DNA of 64,000 bases from Clarkia xantiana subsp. parviflora (Eukaryota > Streptophyta > Magnoliopsida > Myrtales > Onagraceae). Location: assembly GCA_036873135.1 (NCBI GenBank), contig JAPTYO010000018.1:11647503-11711502 (forward strand), read 5' to 3'. This document shows positions 24,421 through 35,814 of the stretch, in pieces. Both the position numbers and the translations under genes were made by a program. Position 1 is the stretch's first letter, and each line of letters starts with the position of its first letter. The notes under the pieces are model-generated. The model was not told the DNA's origin, ran no database searches, and saw only the letters and a program-made list of their open reading frames with translations.

Positions 24421-24461
24421 CGTGTGTTTTTGTCCCTTAGGTAGGTGTCTTTACCCAAAAC

Positions 24462-27110
24462 TTATAGCTCAATCTTGATTGCCCTCCACTTCTTCCAAAT
24501 TTGTAGAGCCTTTTTCCCCTTGCCTTGTGATGACACCATTGCGACACTCGGACCTTGTTGCGCTTTTCTCCTCATGGCATTGACATAGCACTTATGTGTT
24601 GATGTCTGATCGCCCAAAACCTTTCCTACTCCGTACGGAGTTATGAATTTTAGCTTTTGGTGAGTCGTTGAGGCTACCATGATATAAGGATTTATCCTCG
24701 TTCTTCCCAATATACCGTTATAAGCGCCAAGTTGGTCAAACAACCACAAAGTTCAAATTTGTGTGTATTTGCGTCCATCCTTGCCCTAGAGTTAATGGAA
24801 ACATTATGGTTCCTAACGGATACGTTGAACTTCCGACAAAGTTTACCAACGGACCGGAGTTAGGTGTGTCAGGCCTTTCCCTAAATCTTTCAGGATTCGA
24901 ACATGAAGGATATCAGTTGAACTTCCTCCATCTACTAGTATTCTCCTAATATCATAGTTAGCTATATATGTAGTGATTACGAGGGCGTCGTCATGAGGGA
25001 ACACTATGTGCTCCATATATTTCTTGGAGAATTGGATGACCATGTCATCCTCTTCTCTCTGTCTCTTCCCTCGCAGTGACATGATCTCAACTTGAGATGC
25101 GTACACCTCCCTTGCATTGGACGACTGTCCACCTGTGCCCATTCCTCCATGTATGACGTTGATTGTGCCCCTCTTAGGTGGAGGTGCGTTATCATCCATC
25201 TTTTCTTTTCCCTTGTTCTTAGATTGTGGCGCCGGTGGTGGTGACCGCTCTCTTTTGTTACCCATGTTAACAAATTTCTTCAAGTTTCCTTGCTGGATCT
25301 CTCTGTCGATTTTCTCTCTCAGGGTATGACAAGAGTTTGTATGATGGTCGTGAACTTCCTGGAAATTGCAGTACTTGTCCCGATCAGGATCCATTAGGTT
25401 TTTTGGCTTGTTTGTGGGCAGTTTCCATAGCACCTGCTCTTTCAACTCAAGCAGGATTGTTGTTAATGGAGCACTGAGAGGGACGTGCTTTATAGAATTT
25501 ACGTTGATCAGTTTTCTCCGCTCATTGAAATTCTTCCCTTTGGGGGGGGGGGGGGGGGGGGGAATCCACTCCCTTGTTCTCTAGTTTGGCGGCCTGTGCT
25601 GAGGATTGCTCTTGCTTGTTTTGTTATCCTAGTTGTTGCCAACGGGTTTTATTGTTTTCGCACGCCTTACTGCTCTTACCCTCTCAAGGTCTATGTGCTC
25701 CTTCACTCACGCTACAAGCTTCTCTATGGTGTTCAGACCTCTAAGGCCATGCTGTCAGCCAGGGATGTGCCGAAGCACCCCATGTTTCGCATGAATTCTC
25801 AGCCAGCGAGTGTAATAACTTGTTAAAGTCTCGTCGTGCTCTTGGTAGATGTCATCCAAGACATTTGACCCTTTCGATAGTTGTCTCTCACCAAAATCCC
25901 GTTGAATGGTTTTTATTTTCAGCTGTTCCCATGAAGATATCGAGGCCTTTGGTAGTCCGAAGAACCAGTGTGAGGTCGCGCCTATTAGTGTCATGGGGAA
26001 TGATAAAGCCATGAGCCTTTCGTCGCTCTTTCTTCCCAATAAGGATGCTTCATGCTGTTGAATATGTTCCATCGGGTCATCCTTCCCGTCATACATCTCA
26101 ATTTTACCAAGCGTTATCCCTTCGGAGAAACGTAAGTCAATATGTTCATGGACAAATGAGTGTGATGACTTATCACTCAGAATGTGCAGTGTCTTACCCT
26201 TGGCTTCATTCGTGTTTTTTGCCACTAGGGCCACAATTTCCTCCATTGTTATTCTTACATGTGTTAGGTTATGCGGCTCATTGAAGTACGCATGCTGACC
26301 CATTGGGGTTTGCTGAGCCTGAAAAGGTTGATGATATGGAGTATGCTGATACTGCTGCTCATATGGAGATGGTGGTTGTTGTCTCCATGATTGTGGTTGA
26401 GGTGCTTGTTCCTCTCTTGCCATGTTTGTTTGTGTCCCTGCTAGGGCATATTGATACTGATGTGCCTTGCAGCACTATTTTGTGAAGTCTGTCTTGCTCC
26501 TTGGGGCATTGGCGTCTGCCTTTGGTATTGTGGTTCATAATACTGTCCATCAGGGGGTTGTACTCCCTCACTTTTTTCCCTGTTTGGATTTCCTCTTGGG
26601 AAAGCTTTGTGTTCCTGTGCGAATGGCGTTAATCCAAAACCTCTTCCTCTCATGGTTCCCTGTAAGAAACCACGCGTCCATTGCAGACATAAACCCTACC
26701 GTGATTGGCGGAGCACTGTGAGAGAAAATTCGACGCCCAGATGGCGCGTATGTGTGTCTATTGAAGACAGGCATGTCGAACGACGGGATGCCTTGGTTGT
26801 GCACTCCTTGTGGTTGCTCCTGTGGAGGCACCGTAGGGGAATCCTTGTTGAGGTGCCTCATAATGCGGCTCCTGTGGTTGCTCTTGGGCGCTCGCTTGTG
26901 GCTCCTTGCTTGGGTGCCTTTGCTTTATGGGGGTAGATGCAGTCGATGTATCATCTTGAGTATTGTGTTGCACATCCCCTTAGCTAACTGCTCGTGGCAC
27001 TTGTGTATTTGGGTATATCGACGGTCTCGAACTCTCGGGATGATGTTTGTTTGCCACCGTAGGGTCTCCCTTTATTGTGTACTCTTTGTCATCCATCTAT
27101 TCACGGCCAT
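24462..27110 (-). pseudogene. Gag-protease of element F, frameshifted
   Basis: Pieces in order on the minus strand: a Gln/Pro-rich leader (27110-26440); the Gag core (26423-25755) with SHSFVHEHIDL and ATSHWFFGLP; a knuckle with CNFQEVHDHHTNSC (about 25345-25390), where the first His of the usual C-x2-H is Gln; INVIHGG; aspartic protease VDGGSSTDILH (about 24925); and the protease tail NGILGRTRINPY ending at 24462. Frames change near 26430, 25550 and 24840, the second at a 21-bp G tract. A start at 27110 is chosen as the first ATG after the PBS, but it meets a stop within 13 codons, so the leader is decayed. Confidence 0.8.
25542..25562 (+). repeat. Poly-G tract (21 bp) inside F gag
   Basis: A pure G run interrupts the gag frame between the Gag core and the zinc-knuckle segment. 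Expansion of this run is a sufficient cause for the frameshift there. Confidence 0.85.
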
Positions 27111-27154
27111 TCTTTCGCTCGAAAGGCTCTCTCGGTTGAGACAATGACTTTTTG

Positions 27155-27179
27155 CTCGAATCGTACAGTACAACGCCAA
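27155..27179 (-). other. Degenerate primer-binding site of element F
   Basis: On the minus strand TTGGCGTTGTACTGTACGAT follows the LTR end CCATCA. It keeps TTGGCG and the downstream CGATTCGAG seen in G's leader (TCTGCAGATTCGAGC), but the rest of the PBS core is mutated. Confidence 0.6.
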
Positions 27180-27532
27180 TGATGGAACACGTGCGTCGAT
27201 GATCGCCTTATGTAGGTTTCTTCGAGCCTTGTTCTGGATTCGTTCTCATCCTTCGCTTCTTTCCTCGAAAACCTGCACAAAGGATTGCGCCGGAGAGGGG
27301 GGGGGGTGTTTCCGGCGAACCCTCTCCGATGTTTAAGTAAGTGCTCGGTTTTAGAGAGATAAAATCTAGAGAGAAGTCTGAGCTTCAATATTTCATTCCC
27401 TTATAACGAAGAATGTGAGATTCTATTTATAGAAATTACAGGTTTGGCCTCGAGGGGCCCATAAAGATGTTGTAGGGTCCGCGGAATGTTCCATACAGGA
27501 TAGTGAGAATGGGGATGTCAGTAGGTTGGGTA
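27180..27532 (-). repeat. 5' LTR fragment of element F, cut by element G
   Basis: The fragment carries the shared U5 block (CCCTCTCCGATGTTTAAG near 27330, then TTTTAGAGAGATAAAATCTAGAGAG), a TATA-like CTATTTATAG near 27425 and a short G run near 27298. At 27533 it switches abruptly to the end of another LTR (TGTTTGCACACG), so the U3 part is missing. The last five bases, GGGTA (27528-27532), are the candidate target duplication of G. Confidence 0.72.
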
Positions 27533-28401
27533 TGTTTGCACACGAGTGTCCTTCGCGGGCTTTGTTTACACACGAGGGTGCTCTGTTGGCTTCTCCTTCC
27601 GTTCTCTTCTCCTTATCAGACTCTCCTTCTAGTATTCCTGCCTCGTGGGCTTCTTCTTCTCGTATACTTGCAAATGGTCGTCCAGGAGGAGGCTCCTGGT
27701 AAGTCCACTATTTGCATATTGTGTCCCGAGTGCCTTCTTGCTTCGGACCTCCACCTTCCCAAACAGGGGTGGTGCTCGGTGTGCCCTCTCCGATGCTTAA
27801 ATGAGTATACGCATGTTAGAGAGATAAAGCATAGAGAAGGCAGAGCTTGAGTGAGAGATAACAAGATCAGTTTCAAATGAGGAGAGGAGGTCCCTATTTA
27901 TAGAGTTCCTATCGAACCGCCCCGGTTCCAGTGGTTCACTGGTCTGGTTGTGGCATGTTCGTAATATAAGTTGGTCTTGACCGTAAATAAGTTGCATTTG
28001 ACCTCGGTCCGACCGTAGATGAGCGTAATGTGTTTAAGTGTGTGTGGGAGTGGCATCAAAGGGCGAGCCCCGGGTGAAATATCGTCCGGGGATGGAGGGT
28101 CCGGACAGAGGGACAAGTCCAGACGGAGGGGGGATACCCGGACGGGTATCCCCAAGCTCCCGCTCGGGTCATCCGAGCATGTTTCCCTCTTGCTCGGGCA
28201 ACCCGAGCAAGGGTCCCTTGCTTGGGTTGCCCCCGGGTGGTATTTCCACCCGGGGTTTTCCTGAGTGGATTTCGCCACTCGGGGTGTTTTTCGGGCCTAT
28301 GTGATGGGCGCGGGTGTCCGTGTTCCAAGTTTCAGATTATTTTCGGTTATGGCCCATTTATTGGGGTCCAATTTAGTGATAGCTTGGGCGTATATCCACC
28401 A
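27533..28401 (-). repeat. 3' LTR of element G (869 bp)
   Basis: It starts on the minus strand TGGTGGATATACGCCCAAGC (28401) right after a purine tract and ends CGTGTGCAAACA (27533). The same LTR end adjoins a PBS at 37043, which proves the family boundary. It has a TATA-like CTCTATAAATAG on the minus strand near 27900, the shared U5 motif near 27790, and short GGGTNNCCCGAGCAAGG repeats in U3 (28160-28220). Confidence 0.85.
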
Positions 28402-28414
28402 TTTTCCCCCGAGT
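28402..28414 (-). other. Polypurine tract of element G
   Basis: On the minus strand CTCGGGGGAAAA lies directly before the LTR start TGGTGG. This is the expected plus-strand priming site and confirms the LTR at 27533-28401 as the 3' copy. A second, near-identical tract precedes the duplicated LTR piece at 30463. Confidence 0.8.
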
Positions 28415-29596
28415 CAAGGAATGGTTTCACCTTTTCTTGACTCTATTTTTAGCGGAATATCGCCCAAGCGGGTTGCGAAATGTACCTTCGTCACGATCTC
28501 GGCCTTTATCGAGTGCTCGAGGAACTTCGTAATTTTCCTTGCCCCGTGTTTAAAGGAGCTTTAAGGCGGTCCTGACCTCCATTGAGTGCTCGAGGAACGT
28601 CGAGATTTTTCTTGCCCCCTGTTCAAGGAAGCTGGATACACAAAACACTATTGCTAATTTAAGCAAATTTAATATATATGTTGTGTAAGGTTAAGAGTTA
28701 CGAGCCTTGGTCTCATTTTACTCAGTCTTAGGACTGTGTCCTTTCATTTGAGTCTCTGCTTTGTTGTAGCTTCTTGTAGAATCTGTTGGCACAGCTTTAT
28801 ATAAAGAGGCTATACGTCATCCCCTGTTGGAAGGACGTTCATATAACATGTGAGCGTCAGCCGACATGAACGTGGGTGTTAGTCCAAGTATGTATATGGA
28901 TGATGTAAATGATTATAAGTATGAAATATGGGCATTAGTCCCATTTCACTTAGCCTTAGGCCAGATCCTTATTGGAGGAACTTACCTTTTTGGTCTCTTA
29001 GAGCCGATAGGGTGCTTTGGAAGCGGTGTTGCGCTCCGTTTGGGAGAATGCGAGTATGATCTTCTAGCTTTGGCCTCCAAAGGGCATGGCATTTTTCTCC
29101 CCGTTCGTCGAAGGGTAGGCATGGTCCTTTAACCTTATCCCTGCAATTCACTCTATATAGATGGAGGTGAGAGTGGTTAAAATTCCTCCTCTTACCCTTC
29201 GTATGAAAGAGTTTTCATGAAAGTATGTAGAAGGTTGTTCCCTTCATATATGTTGGAGCATTACTCCCTTTGTGTAGGTTAAAGGACTTTTCCCCTTGTA
29301 GGTATTCTTGTGATTTGTTCTCGGGCTCCCCGGATGGTGATTTTGCCTTCGAGGCTCAGTGTTGGGGTTACTTCCACGGTATGCATATCTTGCACCTCAA
29401 TAAGAAGCGGCTTGGCCCTTGTGTTACTCATGCTCTGTGGGTTGTGCATATAGAGTTGTATGTATATGGTTTCCCCTGTAGTGGGCATGCTTTGGACGCT
29501 GGGGGGTTAGCCCTTGCGCTAATTGCGAAACTTGCATTTATGAGATTGTATATATATAGCTTCCCCTTACAGTGAGTGTGTTTGGCGTTTCTGACG

Positions 29597-29598
<2 letters not shown>

Positions 29599-29634
<36 letters not shown>
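29599..29634 (+). repeat. Poly-G tract (36 bp)
   Basis: A homopolymer run in the 3' non-coding region of G follows TCTGACGCC. Its partner is at 31663 in the duplicated copy, so the tract predates the duplication. Confidence 0.9.
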
Positions 29635-29635
<1 letters not shown>

Positions 29636-31660
29636 GGGGTGGGTTAACCCTTGAGGTGACTACGTTTGGAAGCCCATGTATACGTGCCCTCTTAGTGGAC
29701 ATGTTGTTGTACGTATAAGGATATTCCTCGTGTTGACTACGTTCGGTAGCTCATGTATGAGTTCCCCGTAGTGGACATGTTGTTGTATGTAGAGGGATAC
29801 TCCTTGTATTGGCTACGCTCGGTAGCTCGTATATGAGGTTGTTCCTTCCATGCCACTGGTTGATGCATATCTTGTTGTAGGTGTTTGAACCCTATCCCGA
29901 CTACCTTGGGTGGTGTCGGGATGATTTTGCTTATCTCCCCATTAGGGGTGCTTGTGATGTTTGTTTATTCGTAATAGTCCTTACTTTAGCAAGTAGTATT
30001 ATCCATGCACGTGTCTTTGCCCCCGCAGTTAAGCAATGATCTTAGTTTGTCTCTTCGACCTCCGACCTTGCGGTTGTTGGTAGAGACCATGTTTTCATGG
30101 TGATTGTATATGGGTAAGGTACCCACCTTTGAGATATATGGACATGATAGCCATTGTCAATGTATAGGGGGGATGGTATCCAGACTGAGGGGGGATACCC
30201 GGACGGGTATCCCCAAGCTCCCGCTCGGATCACCCGAGCAAGTTTCCCCCTTGCTCGGGTAACCCAAACAAGGGTCCCTTGCTTGGGTTGCCCCCCGGGT
30301 GATATTTCCACCCGGGGTCTTCCCTAGTGGATTTCGCCACTCGGGGTGTTTTTCGGGCCTATGTGATGGGCCCGGGTGTCCGTGTTCCAAGTTTCAGATT
30401 ATTTTCGGTTATGGCCCATTTATTGGGGTCCAATTTAGTGATAGCTTGGGCGTATATCCACCATTTTCCCCGAGTCAAGGAATGGTTTCACCTTTTCATG
30501 ACTCTATTTTTAGCGGAATATCGCCCAAGCGGGTTGCGAAATGTACCTTCGTGACGATCCCGGCCTTTATCGAGTGCTCGAGGAACTTCGTAATTTTCCT
30601 TGTATCGTTGTTAATGGAGCTTTAAGGCGGTCCTGACCTCCATTGAGTGCTCGAGTAACATCGCGATTTTTCTTGCCCCCTGTTCAAGGATGCTGGATAC
30701 ACAAAACACTATTGCTAATTTAAGCAAATTTATGCCATGTATATATATATATGTTGTGTAAGGGTAAGAGTTGCGAGCCTTCGTCTCGTTTTACTTAGTC
30801 TTAGGACTGTTTCCTTTCATTTGAGTCTCTGTTTCGTTGTAGCTTCTTGTAGAAGATCTAGGCACAGCTCTATATAAAGAGGCTTACGTCATCCCCGGTT
30901 GGAAGGACGTTCATATAACATGTGAGCGTTAGCCTACATGTACGTGGGTGTTAGTCCAAGTATGTATATGGATGATATAAATGATTATAAGTATGAAATA
31001 TGGGCATTAGTCCCATTTCACTTAGCCTTAGGACCCTGTCCTTATTGGAGGAACCTACCTTTTTGGTCTCTTAGAGCGGATAGGGTGCTTTGGAAGCGGT
31101 GTTAAGCTCCGTTTGGGAGAATGCGAGTATGATCTTCTAGCTTTGGCCTCAAAAGAGCATGACGTTTTTCTCCCTGTTTGTCTAAGTGTAGGCATGTTCC
31201 TTTAACCTTATACCTGCAATTCACTCTATATAGATGGAGGTGAGAGTGGTTAAAATTCCTCCTCTTACCCTTCGTATGAAAGAGTTTTCATGAAAGTATG
31301 TAGAAGGTTGTTCCCTTCATATATGTTGGACCGTTACTCCCTTTGTGTAGGTTAAAGGACTTTTCCCCTTGTAGATATTCTTGTGATTTGTTCTCGGGCT
31401 CCCGGACGGTGATTTTGCCTTCGAGGCTCAGTGTTGGGGTTACTTCCACGGTATGCATATCTTGCACCTCAATAAGATGGGGCTTGGCCCTTGTGTTACT
31501 CATGCTCTGTGGGTTGTGTGTATGTATATGGTTTCGCCTGTAGTGGGCATGCTTTGGACGCTGGGGGGTTAGCCATTGCGCTAATTGCGAAACCTGCATT
31601 TATGAGATTGTATATATATATAGCTTCCCCTTACAGGTAGTGTGTTTGGTGTTTCTGACG

Positions 31661-31662
<2 letters not shown>

Positions 31663-31697
<35 letters not shown>
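31663..31697 (+). repeat. Poly-G tract (35 bp)
   Basis: Paralogue of the run at 29599, following the same TCTGACGCC context. Confidence 0.9.
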
Positions 31698-31698
<1 letters not shown>

Positions 31699-32164
31699 GG
31701 GTTAACCCTTGAGGTGATTACGTTTGGCAGCCCATGTATACGTGCCCTCTTAGTGGACATGTTGTTATACGTAGAAGGATATTCCTCGTGTTGACTACGC
31801 TCGGTAGCTCATATATGCGTTCCCCGTAGTGGACATGTTGTTGTATGTAGAGGGATACTCCTTGTATTGGCTACGCTTGGTAGCTCGTATATGAGGTTGT
31901 TCCTTCCATGCCACTGGTTGATGCATAGATTGTTGTAGGTGTTTGAACCCTATCCTGACTACCTTGGGTGGTGTCGGGAAGATTTTGCTTATCTCCCCCT
32001 TAGGGTTGCTTGTGCTGTTTATTTATCCGCCATAGTCCTTACTTTAGCAAGTAGTATCATCTATGCACGTGTCTTTGCCCCCGAAGTTAAGTAATGATCT
32101 TAGTTTGTCTCTTCGACCTCCGACCTTGCGTTTGTTGGTAGAGAGCATGTTTTCATGGTGATTG

Positions 32165-33150
32165 TATATGGGTATGGTACCCTCCTTTGAGATATATGGA
32201 CATTATAGCCATTGTCAATGTATAGGGGGATGGTATCCTCCTTTGATATATGGGCATGATAGCCATTGTTGATATGTAGTGGGATGGTATCCTCCTTTGA
32301 TATATGGACTTGATAGCCATTGTTGATGTACAGGGGGGTGGTATCCTCCTTTGTTATATGGCCATAGTATCCATTGTTGATGTATAGGGGGATGGTATCC
32401 TCCCTTGATATATGGACATGACAGCTTTTGTTGATGTATAGGGGGATCGTATCCTCCCTTGATATATGGACATGATAGGCATTGGTTATGTGTAGGGGGG
32501 TTGTATCCTCTTTTGATATATGGACATGATAGCCATTGTTGATGTGTAGGGGGATGGTATCCTCCTTTGATATATGGACATGATAGCCATTGTTGATGTG
32601 TAGGGGGATGGTATCCTTCTTTGATATATGGACATGATAGCCATAGTTTATGTATATGGGGTGGTATCCTCCTTTGATATATGTAAATGATAGCCATTGT
32701 TGATGTATAGGGGGATGGTATCCTCCCTTGATATATGGACATGATAGCCATTGTTGATGTATAGGGGGATGGTATCCTCCTTTGATATATGGACATGATA
32801 ACCATTGTTGATGTATAGGGGGATGGTATCCTCCCTTGATATATGGACATGATAGTCATTGTTGATGTGTAGGGGGATGGTATCCTCCTTTGATATATGG
32901 ACATGATAGCCATTGTTGATATTTAGGGGGATGGTATTCTCCTTTGATATATGGACATGATAGCCATTGTTTATGTGTAGGGGGATGGTATCCTCCTTTG
33001 ATATATGGACATGATAGCCAATGTTGATGTATAGGGGGATGGAATCCTCCTTTTATATATGGACATGGTAGTCACCTGCTGAAGTTTATAGGGGGGATGG
33101 CGCCCTCCTTTGATATATATAGACCTGATAGTCACCTGTTGGAGTACTTA
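32165..33150 (-). repeat. 54-bp minisatellite of element G (about 18 copies)
   Basis: The unit contains TATATGGACATGATAGCCATT followed by GTTGATGTATAGGGGGATGG and TATCCTCC; successive copies are 54 bp apart. It holds a 232-residue minus-strand frame of HIHQQW/LSCPYIKGGYHPP repeats (32215-32913), which is a by-product of 54 being divisible by 3. The core GGACATGATAGCC also occurs in the 27-bp repeats of block X in the 1.81-kb array. Confidence 0.9.
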
Positions 33151-33204
33151 CATTCTATATGTTGTTTGATGAGTTGCCCTTTGATTGGGGGACTTATATC
33201 TCAT

Positions 33205-33830
33205 ATCATGTTGGAAGGGTGGCCCTGTGGGTCTTATATCCCTTTTCTGTTGGAAGGGTGGCCCTATGGGTCTTATGTCCCTTTTCGGTTGTAAGAGTTG
33301 TCCTTACAGATCTTCCTCTTTCAATATGTAAGGGTTGTCGATTGCCTTATCATATTTCAGAGTTTTCTTTTGGATCTTCCCATTTTCGGTTGGAAGGGTG
33401 GCCCTATGGGTCTTATGTCCCTTTTCGGTTGTAATTGTTGTCCTTATAGATCTTCCCCTGTCCATATGTAAGGGTTTTCGATCGCTTTATCGTCAGGGTT
33501 GTCCTTTTGGATCTTCCCATATTCGGTTGTAAGGGTGGCCCTGTGGGTCTTATGTCCCTTTTCGGTTGTAATGGTTGTCCTTATAGATCTTTCCCTGTTC
33601 ATATGTAAAGGTTGTCGGTCGCTTTATCATATGTCTGGGTTGTCCTTTTGGATCTTCCCATTTTCGGTTGGAAGGGTGGCCCTATGGGTCTTATGTCCTT
33701 TTTTCGGTTGTACGGGGTTGTCCTTATAGATCTTCCTCTTTCCATATGTAAGGGTTGTCGATCGCCTTATCATATTTCAGAGTTGTCTTTTTGGATCTCC
33801 CCCTTTTTGGTTGTAGATGACGTTCCTCTT
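33205..33830 (-). repeat. 140-bp minisatellite of element G, inverse of that in B
   Basis: About five imperfect copies contain GGAAGGGTGGCCCTATGGGTC, TCCCTTTTCGGTTGTAA, GTCCTTATAGATCTTCC, CATATGTAAGGGTTGTCGAT and GTCCTTTTGGATCTTCC. Read on the minus strand it is the same repeat as at 41690-42830 in B, in the same orientation relative to each element's gag. Confidence 0.87.
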
Positions 33831-33882
33831 TGTGAGTGATGGTGCCTTTCTTCTTTCCTCTTGTGCCCTAAAAAGCATGTGG

Positions 33883-34938
33883 TTAATTTAGGGGTTAAGA
33901 ACCTATGAAAGGTCTGAACTATCACCCATGTTAACGGGAGAGGTCTGAAATTTAAAAAGTTAATAACAGAGGTCTGAAATTTCTGTTTTGTTGATAACAG
34001 CGGTCTCCGTTAGTTTTTTCCGTTAAAACTAACGGAAGTTGGTCACATGCTTGGCATGTGACCGGAAATAAAATAAATTTCCAAAAATGCCCTTCTATCA
34101 AGTGTGCCCCTCACATGCTTGGAGTGAAAAGACCAAAATGCCCTTGAAGCCACCACGGTACTCCGGCGACCACCAATCGTACTCCGGCGACGACCACCGT
34201 ACTCCGGCAACCACCACCGTACTCCGGCGACCACCACCGTACTCCGGCAACCACCACCAAGGCTCCGATTGGGCCAAAATCGGAGCAACCGGCCCCGATT
34301 GGACTCCGATCGGAGCTTTGTGGCTCTGGTCGGAGCTCTGTGGCTCCGGTCGGAGCCACAGAGCTCCGACCAGAGCCACAGAGCTCCAGATCGGAGCTCT
34401 GTGTCTCCGGCCGGGGCCACAGAGCTCCGATCTGGAGCTCTGTGGCTCTGGTCGGAGCCACAGAGCTCCGACCTGTGGCTCTGGTCGGGGCCACAGAGCT
34501 CCAGATCGGAGCTCTGTGGCTCCGATCAGAGCTTTTTTGGCCCCGATCGGAGCTTTTTTGCTGAGGTGGTGGCCGGAGTCGGGTCGTCGGAGCCGAGGTG
34601 GTGGTCGTCGGAGTCGAGGTGGTGGTCGCCGGAGTCGGGTGGTGGTGGCCGGAGTCGGGTGGTGGTGGCCGGAGTTGGGTGGCTTTAGTTTGACTTTAGG
34701 GGTAAAATTGTCATTTCACATTTCCTTAAATAAGATATTAAATAAAACAAAATATTAAAGGGGCAAAAATGTCATTTCACACAATTCTGTTAAATTTAAC
34801 CCTAAAAATGGACGGAAAACCCCAAATCAACAAAATTGAAATTTCAGACCTCCGATATTAACTTTTTAAATTTCAGACCTCTCCCGTTAACATGGGTGAT
34901 AGTTCAGACCTTTTATAGGTTCTTAACCCTTAATTTAG
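33883..34938. mobile_element. Mutator-like non-autonomous element, 1,038 bp with 9-bp target duplication
   Basis: The element body is 33892-34929. It has terminal inverted repeats of roughly 90-100 bp beginning GGGTTAAGAACCTAT at both ends and including AGGTCTGAACTATCACCCATG. It is flanked by the perfect 9-bp direct repeat TTAATTTAG (33883-33891 and 34930-34938), the duplication length typical of Mutator-like elements. The inside is a second foldback: CGGCGACCACC units (34155-34260) face GGTGGTGGCCGGAGTCG units (34560-34680) around a centre of GAGCCACAGAGCTC palindromes (34310-34540). No transposase is encoded; the open frames across it are low-complexity. It lies inside G. Confidence 0.85.
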
Positions 34939-35814
34939 TGCTATTATCATTTCTTACAGAAGGGAAAGTTTAAGTGGAGTCCGTACATCTCCTATTGGTA
35001 ATAATAAATTAGATAATGGAAGTGGATAATCCCTTTTCCTTCGGGTGTAGAACTTCTTCCAATATTCTCCACTGAAAGTGTTAGTTGATATCTGCCTTTC
35101 CGCATCCCCCAGTCGGTATAAGTTGTGGGTGTTGCCTTATGAGGGTGGTCACTGTGGCTTCCACCATAGGAGTGAATCCTTGTATTGGGCTTATGTTGTA
35201 TCATTCCCTTGTGGTTTCCATTGGAAGGAGTCATGCCTCCTATTTGCGTCGTCTTCTATTTACGGGTGGACTATCAAGCACTAGATCAGGTGGTGCCCCC
35301 AAGTTGCTGAGTAGTTGCACCGTTTGCTCTTGTTTAGCCGGTTAAGGGTTGTCCTCCTGTTTCTTGGTTGGGTACCAAGCACTTGTTCTTTTGGTGCCCC
35401 CAAGTTGCTCGGTCTCCTTACTCTTTTGTGCTTTTGGATAATGCCTTTCTTGTATGCATCGTCCATAATTTGCGAGGGGGGTGAGGGCGGGGACGGGGGA
35501 TTTCGATTTTGATCTTCGTTAATGTTTCTTCCCTTGACGCGGTGCCCCCAACCTTTTGTTGTTTTCAGCATTAGGTGTAGAATGTTGGTTCCCACACACT
35601 TTTAGGTGTAATATGCTTGATAAGAGGTGCCCCTCAGGGCGGAAAATAAGGGAACGTGCACTAGCCGCTCTGGTAGTATTAAGTTCCTTTTTTTTCCTTC
35701 TTCAAGAAATGTTTGTGGTGACCCCACCCTTCTGACGGGATGATGAGAGTGACTTTCATCATCAGCTAAGTGCTATTCCATCTGTAGAGGTGTGCACCCA
35801 TTGCGGGGGTTGCT
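34939..35814. other. Non-coding interior of G
   Basis: No convincing protein frame. It contains two copies of a GTGCCCCCAAGTTGCT block (35290-35330 and 35393-35420), also found in related form in 16260-16400. The short open frames here show no family signature. Confidence 0.4.

Larger units (their letters stand above)
19492..27532 (-). mobile_element. Pol-less gypsy-type retrotransposon F (minus strand)
   Basis: Order on the minus strand: LTR fragment 27180-27532, PBS about 27155-27179, gag-protease 27110-24462, second gag-like ORF 24420-23701, tandem repeats 23500-22170, and an antisense gene on the plus strand 19500-21620. No RT, RNase H or integrase motif is visible in any frame. The left end is interrupted by element E's LTR and the right LTR by the insertion of G. 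The order is the same as in element B on the opposite strand, so it is a conserved design rather than a chance deletion. Confidence 0.8.
28100..32220 (-). repeat. 2.06-kb direct duplication of G's LTR start plus 3' region
   Basis: 28100-30160 and 30180-32220 are two copies in direct orientation. Landmarks are offset by 2,062-2,064 bp: LTR starts 28401 and 30463, poly-G tracts 29599 and 31663. The second copy holds only the first 280 bp or so of the LTR (30180-30463), fused on its left to a fragment of the 54-bp minisatellite (30130-30178). The break joins LTR to minisatellite, so recombination within these repeats is a likely cause. Phrases inside, such as CCCATTTCACTTAGCCTTAGG, are non-coding. 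Confidence 0.85.

Noticed and set aside
32215..32913. 232-codon frame of repeated 'PYIKGGYHPPTHQQWLSC'
   Set aside because: It is the translation of the 54-bp minisatellite, whose length is divisible by three. No start context or homology supports a protein.
34087..34758. Long open frames on both strands rich in Ser, Arg and 'RSSGSDRSH' repeats
   Set aside because: They follow the GAGCCACAGAGCTC palindromic repeats inside the Mutator-like element. All frames are open because of composition, and no family signature is present.
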